From the NCBI GenBank assembly GCA_023250755.1, contig JAHFAC010000064.1, forward strand, positions 1,073 through 8,499: a stretch of DNA of 7,427 nucleotides, in the 5' to 3' direction. Every line of letters begins with the position of its first letter. Within the stretch, counting starts at the first letter, position 1. This document shows, in pieces, positions 1-5,281 of this stretch. Source of the stretch: Bacteriovoracaceae bacterium. Lineage in GTDB: Bacteria > Bdellovibrionota > UBA1018. The translations under genes were made by a program, and so were the position numbers. The notes under the pieces are model-generated. The model was not told the DNA's origin. It saw only the letters and a list, made by a program, of their open reading frames with translations, and did no database searches.

Positions 1-766
1 TCATACGGAACACCTTGAGGCATTTATTGGCCACCTCTCCTCCGAAAAACAAAAACCCGCTTCTCTCTCCAGGAAAATCAGCACTCTCAGGCAATTTTTT
101 AAATTCTGTTGCTGCGAGCAGGGGCTTATGAAAAATCCCACCGATCTTTTAAAATCCCCCAAGCAGCCTCAATGCCTCCCCAAATTTCTGACGCAAGAAC
201 AGGTTGGCAGTCTTCTTTTAATAACCGAGACCGGGATCCCTTATCGCGAAAATCATGAAAAAGCTCTCCATACCCGCGACCGGGCGATGGTGTACTTACT
301 CTATGCAACGGGACTCCGAGTTTCAGAGCTAGTGGGATTGACCACCCATGATCTGGATTTGGCAATGAGCTATTTAAGGGTCAAAGGAAAAGGCGAAAAA
401 GAGCGAATCACACCGTTCGCCCCCGTGGCCGGAAAACATCTGGCACTCTATCTTGAGGAGCATCGTCCCAGGCTCCATCCCGCAACTGACCATTTTTTTT
501 TAAATGAACGCGGCTTCGCGCTCACCCGCCAAGCGGTTTGGAGAATTCTGAAATCTCTGGCGCTCCAGGCGGGTATTTCCGCTCCCCTCTCGCCCCATGT
601 CCTCAGACACTCTTTTGCCACTCATCTTTTGCAATCCGGAATGAATCTAAGGTCTCTCCAAATGCTGCTTGGGCACTCAGACCTCTCGACTACGCAAATC
701 TACACCCACGTCACCCCCGAGCATCTTAAAGCAGCACACCGCAAGTACCACCCCCGGGGGGAGTAG
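1..766 (+). CDS. xerD: Site-specific tyrosine recombinase XerD, 5'-truncated by the window edge
   Basis: XerD works with XerC in the cytoplasm to resolve chromosome dimers at dif during cell division. The frame is open from base 2, and residues read before the first ATG (128) match the N-terminal SAM-like, core-binding domain (Ala-Ser-Leu-Ser-Arg, then Leu-Arg-Gln-Phe-Phe-Lys-Phe), so the ATG at 128 is internal. About 254 residues are visible; the family has near 300, so roughly 40-45 are missing. All catalytic residues of the C-terminal domain are present, counted from the first visible codon: R106 (ATGLRVSEL), K130, H199 and R202 (HVLRH), H225 (LLGHSDLSTTQ) and nucleophile Y234 (codon 701-703). 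The LGHSDLSTTQIYTH block and the final His-Pro-Arg resemble E. coli XerD more than XerC. The loop before the Arg-Asp-Arg-Ala-Met motif is about 8 residues longer than in E. coli XerD. A phage integrase is unlikely given the close XerD match and the housekeeping neighbours. Confidence 0.93.
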   Translation, partial: HTEHLEAFIGHLSSEKQKPASLSRKISTLRQFFKFCCCEQGLMKNPTDLLKSPKQPQCLPKFLTQEQVGSLLLITETGIPYRENHEKALHTRDRAMVYLLYATGLRVSELVGLTTHDLDLAMSYLRVKGKGEKERITPFAPVAGKHLALYLEEHRPRLHPATDHFFLNERGFALTRQAVWRILKSLALQAGISAPLSPHVLRHSFATHLLQSGMNLRSLQMLLGHSDLSTTQIYTHVTPEHLKAAHRKYHPRGE

Positions 767-794
767 TCGGCGTTGACTTCATGTATGCAAAGGA

Positions 795-892
795 CTTTGT
801 CTCTTCACTCGTTAATTATTACAAAGTAACGATAAAACTCGACACTTTTAGTTACACTAGACGAAGGCACCTTCTCTAGGCTAAAGACAAAG
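795..892 (+). promoter_or_regulatory. Candidate structured leader upstream of the M50 protease gene
   Basis: The 133-base gap after xerD contains inverted repeats that can form together. CTTTGTCT (795-802) is an exact complement of AGACAAAG (885-892) and would close a multi-branch fold. Inside it, TCGTTA (809-814) pairs with TAACGA (827-832), and 857-879 forms a compact hairpin. A competing pairing is GTAAC (826-830) with GTTAC (851-855). The 3' closing strand ends 7 bases before the ATG at 900, in the ribosome-binding position, so the fold could limit translation. This is inference: no known riboswitch or leader class was recognised, no T-run makes it a terminator, and no convincing promoter was found in the gap (TTGACT at 773-778 has no matching -10 box). 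Confidence 0.3.
857..879 (+). repeat. Imperfect hairpin in the xerD-M50 intergenic gap
   Basis: CTAGA (857-861) pairs with TCTAG (875-879) and GAAG (863-866) with CTTC (871-874), with one bulged C at 862 and a GCAC loop. That gives nine Watson-Crick pairs. Neither strand has a T-run after it, so it is not a standard intrinsic terminator. It lies 20 bases before the protease start codon. The pairing is seen directly; any function is unknown. Confidence 0.5.
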
Positions 893-899
893 ATTCACT

Positions 900-1580
900 A
901 TGGAATCTTTCGCCGAACGAATCCAGCTGATGGCCGTGCAGATCGTCCCGTTTATCATGGCGGTCGTCTTTCACGAGTTCGCTCATGGCTTTGTGGCCAA
1001 TCGATGGGGGGACTCGACAGCAAGGGACGCTGGGCGACTCACGCTCAATCCCATCCCTCATCTGGATCCGATCGGGACCGTACTTTTTCCTCTGATTAAT
1101 ATGCTTTCTGGAATCAATCTGCTCTTTGGCTGGGCGAGGCCAGTTCCGATCAATCCCACCCGATTTACCAAGTACCGGCCCGGGCTTTTTTGGGTCTCGC
1201 TTGCTGGCCCTGGGATGAATTTCTTGCTCGCTGTTCTTTCTGCTGCCGCCTACTGCACTTTGGTTCGCTGGGTCCCAACGACGTTTTATCTCTTTGAGCC
1301 GCTCGTCGCGATGGCCTACGTTTCCATTTCTCTCAACTACGCGCTCGGAATATTTAATTTGATCCCGCTACCCCCGCTCGATGGAAGCAAAATGATTCAA
1401 AGCTTCCTCTCCTATGATGCCACTCGAAAGTATGAAGCGCTGTCGCAGTACAGTTTTTTCATCCTGCTCGGATTGCTCTGGGCCGGCGCTTTTAATCTCT
1501 TGGGTTATCCGATCCGCTTCTTTTCGAATACAACCGTTTTTGGAATGGCTGCGCTTTTTGGGATTCCAGGAGCAAACTGA
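900..1580 (+). CDS. Site-2 protease family membrane metalloprotease (peptidase M50)
   Basis: This is a zinc-dependent intramembrane protease of 226 residues, the size of the compact M50 proteins that lack PDZ and CBS domains. The first membrane segment (about 11-33) carries the zinc motif HEFAH (25-29, catalytic E26). The third zinc ligand is D161 in NLIPLPPLDG (153-162). The conserved GWARPVPINP block (77-86) and SLAGPGMN (100-107) mark the same subfamily, and hydrophobic stretches near 60-76, 105-122, 134-152 and 182-205 fit a polytopic inner-membrane protein. The substrate cannot be told from sequence. The ATG at 900 is the only start after the in-frame stop at 882-884; there is no strong Shine-Dalgarno sequence, only the purine-rich stretch at 883-893. 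The gene stops 2 bases before trpS, so the two are probably cotranscribed, an arrangement I recall from deltaproteobacterial genomes. Confidence 0.9.
   Translation: MESFAERIQLMAVQIVPFIMAVVFHEFAHGFVANRWGDSTARDAGRLTLNPIPHLDPIGTVLFPLINMLSGINLLFGWARPVPINPTRFTKYRPGLFWVSLAGPGMNFLLAVLSAAAYCTLVRWVPTTFYLFEPLVAMAYVSISLNYALGIFNLIPLPPLDGSKMIQSFLSYDATRKYEALSQYSFFILLGLLWAGAFNLLGYPIRFFSNTTVFGMAALFGIPGAN
1568..1572 (+). promoter_or_regulatory. Ribosome binding site of trpS
   Basis: AGGAG lies inside the last codons of the M50 gene, 10 bases before the ATG at 1583. It supports that start and suggests the two genes are translated from one message. Confidence 0.6.
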
Positions 1581-1582
1581 AA

Positions 1583-2596
1583 ATGAACGCCTCACCCAAG
1601 GAAGTCATGCTTTCGGCTGTGACCCCTTCAGGCCTCCTCACTCTGGGGAATTACCTCGGAGCGCTCAAAAACTGGGCTCACCTGCAAAATGATTATGATT
1701 GCCTCTTTTTTGCTGTAGACCTGCACGCCATTACAACGAAGCAAGATCCCAAAGAATTGAGAGACCGCACTTATCGCGCTCTAGCCAACTACATTGCCGC
1801 GGGAGTGGATCCCGATCACTGCACGCTCTTCATCCAATCGCACGTCCCCGAGCACGCTGAGTTGGCCTGGATCCTCAATTGCCATACCTACATGGGCGAG
1901 CTTTCGCGAATGACTCAATATAAAGACAAGAGCACCAAAGAAGGACAGAGCATTCCGGTGGGCCTTTTTGACTACCCTGTGCTGATGGCCTCAGACATCC
2001 TTCTCTATCAAACGAACCTGGTTCCGGTAGGCGAAGATCAGAAACAACACCTCGAGCTCACCCGTGACCTGGCCATTCGCATGAATCATCACTTTGACGA
2101 AGATCTGTTTCAGGTGCCCGAAGTTTTCATTCCTCCCGTCGGTGCCCGAATCATGAGCCTTCAAGATCCCCTGGCTAAAATGTCCAAATCCGACTCAGAC
2201 CCCCACGGCAGCGTCTACTTAAGCGACTCAGATGATCAGATTCGAAAAAAAATTAAACGTGCAGTGACCGACTCTGGATCAGAAATCATCGACGACGAAC
2301 AAAACAAGCCCGGTGTTCACAATCTCCTCACCATCCAAGCCGCAATCACCGGTAAAAAAATCTCTGAAATCGTCACCTCATACGCTGGCAAGCAATACGG
2401 GCACCTCAAAGTCGAAACCGCTGAGTTAGTCGTGCAGGCCCTCAAACCTATCCGCGAGAAAAGTGAAGAGATGCTGAAGGACAAAACCACCTTAGACACC
2501 CTCCTCAAAAAGGGAGCTGAAAGTGCGAGCAAGCGCGCTGCAAAGACCCTCAAAAAAGTGCAAGATCGAATGGGACTTGTTTTGAAAAAAAGCTAG
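1583..2596 (+). CDS. trpS: Tryptophanyl-tRNA synthetase
   Basis: This class I aminoacyl-tRNA synthetase charges tRNA-Trp with tryptophan in the cytoplasm. At 337 residues it matches the usual bacterial enzyme of about 330. The HIGH-type signature appears as TPSGLLTLGNY (14-24), the KMSKS loop as AKMSKSD (198-204), and family blocks follow in order: VDLHAIT (45-51), MASDILLY (135-142) with D138 at the expected indole-contact position, and VGEDQKQH (149-156). The C-terminal third is the helical anticodon-binding part, ending in a typical Met-Gly-Leu. The start at 1583 fits the first beta strand of the Rossmann fold and has AGGAG upstream. The gene follows the M50 gene by 2 bases and is probably cotranscribed with it. 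No leader peptide or T-box-like element is visible before it. The identification is very secure. Confidence 0.98.
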   Translation: MNASPKEVMLSAVTPSGLLTLGNYLGALKNWAHLQNDYDCLFFAVDLHAITTKQDPKELRDRTYRALANYIAAGVDPDHCTLFIQSHVPEHAELAWILNCHTYMGELSRMTQYKDKSTKEGQSIPVGLFDYPVLMASDILLYQTNLVPVGEDQKQHLELTRDLAIRMNHHFDEDLFQVPEVFIPPVGARIMSLQDPLAKMSKSDSDPHGSVYLSDSDDQIRKKIKRAVTDSGSEIIDDEQNKPGVHNLLTIQAAITGKKISEIVTSYAGKQYGHLKVETAELVVQALKPIREKSEEMLKDKTTLDTLLKKGAESASKRAAKTLKKVQDRMGLVLKKS

Positions 2597-2616
2597 GGGC
2601 TTCGATCAAGCAGGAC

Positions 2617-2644
2617 TTGCCTTATCCGATCATTTCGTTATGAT
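2617..2644 (+). promoter_or_regulatory. Candidate sigma70-type promoter for scpAB
   Basis: TTGCCT (2617-2622) and TATGAT (2639-2644) are separated by 16 bases in the 71-base gap after trpS. The expected start, near 2651, leaves a leader of about 17 bases that still contains the Shine-Dalgarno sequence. An inverted repeat, GATCAT (2628-2633) with ATGATC (2643-2648), spans the -10 box and could be an operator. The box matches are visible; activity is inferred. Confidence 0.45.
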
Positions 2645-2657
2645 GATCTTCTGCGAG

Positions 2658-2663
2658 AGGAGG
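2658..2663 (+). promoter_or_regulatory. Ribosome binding site that sets the TTG start of scpA
   Basis: A full AGGAGG sits only 4 bases before TTG at 2668. In-frame TGA codons at 2641-2643 and 2644-2646 exclude an earlier start, and the conserved ScpA N-terminus begins within about 10 residues, so TTG is the best start despite the short spacing. Confidence 0.7.
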
Positions 2664-2667
2664 CCCA

Positions 2668-3477
2668 TTGAATCATCGAGTTCCAATCTCCATCCGGTTA
2701 GATCACTTTGAAGGCCCACTCGATCTCCTTCTTTTTCTGATTCAAAGCCATGAGATGGACATTTCACGAATCTCCATCAGCAAGATTACCGACCAATATC
2801 TCTCTTACGTCCGATTCATGCAGGAACTGAACTTCGATCTCGCGAGCGAATTCCTCGTCATGGCAGCCACTTTAATTCATTGGAAGAGCAAATCATTACT
2901 CCCAGTCGAGGGAGACCCCAATGCTCACGTGGGAACGGACGAAGAAGAACTCCTCACTCAAGAAGAATTAGTCCGTCAACTCCTCGAGCATCAGCGCTTT
3001 TTAGCTGCAGGCGAGGAACTCGCGCAATTTCCGCGACTGGGCGAAGATGTCTTTACCCGCGAAAATCCCAAGCCTCCCGTGGAGCGTATTTGGCGAGAAA
3101 TGAATCAAAGCGCTTTAGCGCTCAGTTATCAGGACATGATGATTCGAGCCCGAAAGCGAAAACAGATTCTAAAAAAAGAAACTGTTTCTCTCACAGACAA
3201 AATTTTTGAATTTGCCACCCGGCTTCAGGCCGGCAAAGTTACAGAAATGAACGACCTGATCGCTGATCTGTGCTCTCGTGCCGAAGTGGTCGTGACTTTT
3301 TTGGCCTCGCTCGAGCTTTCTAGACTTAAAAAACTTCGCATGTACCAACACGAAGTGTATCAACCCATTTATCTCGAGCTACTCGAAAGCCTGACGGGTT
3401 TCGACCCCAGGCTCGCCTCTGGTTTTAGTGCGCCAGTAGAACCATCAAAACCTGCGGAAGGAGCCGTCGCAGTATGA
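2668..3477 (+). CDS. scpA: Segregation and condensation protein A (SMC kleisin subunit)
   Basis: ScpA is the kleisin that bridges the heads of the SMC dimer and, with ScpB, forms the condensin that organises and segregates the chromosome. It has 269 residues, a normal length. The N-terminal signature is textbook: DHFEGPLDLLLFLIQ (12-26), then a helix with MDISRISISKITDQYL (34-49) and LASEFLVMAATLIHWKSK (58-75). The middle is acidic and linker-like (about 85-135). The C-terminal winged-helix part contains VVVTFLASLELSRL (207-220), the SMC-head-binding region. The last 20 or so residues are proline- and alanine-rich and probably disordered. Translation starts at TTG behind a strong Shine-Dalgarno sequence. 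The stop overlaps the scpB start by 4 bases (ATGA at 3474-3477), so the partner subunits are translationally coupled, as is common for this pair. Confidence 0.96.
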   Translation: MNHRVPISIRLDHFEGPLDLLLFLIQSHEMDISRISISKITDQYLSYVRFMQELNFDLASEFLVMAATLIHWKSKSLLPVEGDPNAHVGTDEEELLTQEELVRQLLEHQRFLAAGEELAQFPRLGEDVFTRENPKPPVERIWREMNQSALALSYQDMMIRARKRKQILKKETVSLTDKIFEFATRLQAGKVTEMNDLIADLCSRAEVVVTFLASLELSRLKKLRMYQHEVYQPIYLELLESLTGFDPRLASGFSAPVEPSKPAEGAVAV

Positions 3478-4532
3478 GCGATCAAGATTCAGAAAAAATA
3501 CCAGAAAAAATACCAGAAAAAATAAAAGACCCATGGGTTACGTTCGTCGACTCGCCTTCCAGCACTCTAGAGCTGACCAACCTCGCTCGCGCTCTATCTG
3601 AAGAAGACGATCGATATCTCACTGAGCTCGATGCATTGAATCCCACACAAGCCCAGGAAACAGCCGAGCGCCTGGCTCAAGAAATTTCAGAAGATCAAGA
3701 ACTCGCCAAAGAACTGGCCGGCCCCATTGAACCAACAGAATCCGATCTTTTCTCTAAAAATCTAGACCGAGAAGAAATCGAGTCCGGAATCGAAGCCTTG
3801 CTTTTTGTAAGTGACAAACCCCTTTCCTCAGCAAAACTCCACCAACTCTTGGGCCCCGAACTGGATCAAGACCTCTTTCTCAGCGCCCTAGACTCGCTTC
3901 GTGAGCGTTACCAGGCGATCCATCACGGAGTTGAGCTTGTAGAAGTTGGGGGCGGACTTCAATTTCGCACCAAACCTGGACGTGCATCCGTGGTAAAGCG
4001 ATTGGCCAAACTGCAAACTCAACGTCTTTCCACCGGAGCCATGGAATCACTCGCCATCATCGCTTATCGTCAGCCGGTCATGAAAGAAGAGATCGACAAA
4101 ATCCGAGGGGTAGATTCGTCTTATTTTGTCCGCGGTTTGATGGAAAAAAACCTCATTCAAATCTCCGGTCGATCCGAACTCCCGGGGCGCCCCATTCTTT
4201 ACACCACCACGCAAGCATTTCTGGAGCTCTTTGGCCTAAGCGATCTTTCTTCCCTGCCTCCCTTACGCGAGCTTGAACAAATGATTCCGGCCTCTGAAGC
4301 CATGAAAGAAGACGAGGACCCTCGCATCAAGAACCTCCGAACCCTGCTCGGACAAATGAAGCAGGATCAAAGCTCGGCCCTTCAATACAACCCACGCGAA
4401 GATGAGCAACTGTTGAGGCAAATTCGAGAGAAAATTGGTTCGATTTCAACCTCAACGCCTTACATTGAAGAGCAGAAAAACCTTGAAAAACAAGCTGCCC
4501 TCGCGACTGAAATATTGACACAAGGCGCTTAG
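3474..4532 (+). CDS. scpB: Segregation and condensation protein B with extended N- and C-terminal tails
   Basis: ScpB dimers bind the kleisin ScpA in the SMC condensin complex. The conserved core, two winged-helix domains, spans about residues 99-270: EIESGIEALLFVSDKPLS (101-118), ESLAIIAYRQPV (191-202), RGVDSSYFVRGL (211-222), then GRSELPGRPILYTTT (232-246) and FLELFGLSDLSSLPPL (249-264). The protein has 352 residues whereas compact ScpB proteins have near 200. The excess is an acidic N-terminal tail of about 98 residues beginning with three EKI units (7-9, 11-13, 15-17) and a charged, Gln-rich C-terminal tail of about 80. Both tails look disordered or helical and are not recognised. The ATG at 3474 overlaps the scpA stop; the next in-frame Met is far inside the core, so the long form is the likely product. 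No terminator hairpin follows. Confidence 0.94.
   Translation: MSDQDSEKIPEKIPEKIKDPWVTFVDSPSSTLELTNLARALSEEDDRYLTELDALNPTQAQETAERLAQEISEDQELAKELAGPIEPTESDLFSKNLDREEIESGIEALLFVSDKPLSSAKLHQLLGPELDQDLFLSALDSLRERYQAIHHGVELVEVGGGLQFRTKPGRASVVKRLAKLQTQRLSTGAMESLAIIAYRQPVMKEEIDKIRGVDSSYFVRGLMEKNLIQISGRSELPGRPILYTTTQAFLELFGLSDLSSLPPLRELEQMIPASEAMKEDEDPRIKNLRTLLGQMKQDQSSALQYNPREDEQLLRQIREKIGSISTSTPYIEEQKNLEKQAALATEILTQGA
3489..3524 (+). repeat. Three tandem 12-base units inside the scpB 5' end
   Basis: The unit CCAGAAAAAATA occurs exactly at 3501-3512 and 3513-3524; the copy at 3489-3500 differs only in its first base. Since 12 is a multiple of three, each unit adds four residues (Pro/Ser-Glu-Lys-Ile) without shifting the frame. 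Copy number could vary between strains by slippage. Confidence 0.85.
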
Positions 4533-4543
4533 TCGGGTATTTC
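4515..4543 (+). promoter_or_regulatory. Candidate promoter of the beta-barrel gene, overlapping the scpB end
   Basis: A perfect TTGACA -35 box (4515-4520) lies in the last codons of scpB, followed after 17 bases by a weak -10, TATTTC (4538-4543). Transcription would begin near 4550, only about 5 bases before the ATG at 4555, so the message would be almost leaderless. This agrees with the absence of a Shine-Dalgarno sequence there. The poor -10 keeps confidence low. Confidence 0.35.
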
Positions 4544-4554
4544 ATAAAGTCTAA

Positions 4555-5265
4555 ATGAATAATAAAAAATCCACTGGGCATTTACGGGTCATCTCTTTAG
4601 TAGCTGCTATTCACCTTGTCGGAAGTATTGGTGGGAGCGCCTTTTCTTCAGCCTCTACGCCAGCTACCGCTACGTCAGTTACTTCGAACTCTCCGGGCAA
4701 GTACTTAGATTACAATCACTATCGGCCGGAGTGGGCAATTGAGCTGAGCGGCACCACAAAAGGAACGGGAGATCGCACTCTTCTTCAATCCTCTCAGCCC
4801 ACCTCTGTGTCTTCAGTCCATTTGCAATTTGAATATCAACCCGCATTTTTACAAGATCTCGGAGTTTTTAGCTTTGGGCCCAGCCTTGCCTTTCATCCAG
4901 TGATCTCAGACCTTCCCAATGTACAACCTAACCTCCTCTTTGCATGGTCAGGAGGAGGCCAAGTTCGCTATCAAGCTCGGTTTTTTAAAAATCAGTGGAT
5001 TGTCCCAATGGCCTCTTATTCTACCGAATTTTGGAGCTATCGTTTTAGAAATAATCTCACTGGGCGCATGATCGCGCGTGGACCTTCTTTTGGAGCTTGG
5101 CTCTTGCTTAACGCACTGGATTTGCGAAGCGCTCAAACCTTTTTTCTCGATTACGGCGTCGCACGAACCTACCTCGTTGTTGAGATGAGAACCCTCACCG
5201 GCAGCGATCAGAACATCTCACTGGATGGGCGAACTTACTTTGCTGGCTTGAGATTTGAATATTAG
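4555..5265 (+). CDS. Exported protein of unknown function, probable outer-membrane beta-barrel
   Basis: I do not recognise this 236-residue protein. The N-terminus looks like a Sec signal peptide: Lys and Arg at 4, 5 and 11, a hydrophobic core ISLVAAIHLVGSIGG (13-27), and a small-residue region with possible cleavage near 29-33 (SAFSSA-ST). A Ser/Thr/Ala-rich linker follows. From about 57 on, many short stretches alternate polar and hydrophobic residues and are rich in aromatics, as in beta-barrel strands (VSSVHLQFEYQP, GGGQVRYQARFF, QWIVPMASYSTEFWSYRF). The last strand, TYFAGLRFEY, ends in Tyr with hydrophobic residues at alternating positions, which fits the C-terminal BAM recognition signal. 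There are few cysteines and no lipobox, so it is not a lipoprotein. It starts 22 bases after scpB with no Shine-Dalgarno sequence and converges on the GT87 gene. A role in transport, adhesion or structure cannot be chosen. Confidence 0.75.
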   Translation: MNNKKSTGHLRVISLVAAIHLVGSIGGSAFSSASTPATATSVTSNSPGKYLDYNHYRPEWAIELSGTTKGTGDRTLLQSSQPTSVSSVHLQFEYQPAFLQDLGVFSFGPSLAFHPVISDLPNVQPNLLFAWSGGGQVRYQARFFKNQWIVPMASYSTEFWSYRFRNNLTGRMIARGPSFGAWLLLNALDLRSAQTFFLDYGVARTYLVVEMRTLTGSDQNISLDGRTYFAGLRFEY

Positions 5266-5281
5266 GGTTTCTTTTCCTTCC

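Noticed and set aside
128..130. ATG at 128 as the start of xerD
   Set aside because: The frame is open to base 2 and the upstream residues match the XerD N-terminal domain, so the gene is cut by the window edge.
751..760. Perfect palindrome CCCCCGGGGG near the xerD stop, as a terminator
   Set aside because: It is inside the coding sequence (Pro-Arg-Gly), leaves no loop and has no T-run.
1..766. Integrase of a mobile element with the tRNA gene as attachment site
   Set aside because: The protein is XerD-like in motifs and C-terminus, the genes between are housekeeping, and no duplicate of the tRNA 3' end is visible in the window.
767..899. A dif recombination site next to xerD
   Set aside because: No pair of 11-base XerC/XerD arms around a 6-base centre similar to known dif sequences was seen; the inverted repeats here do not match that layout.
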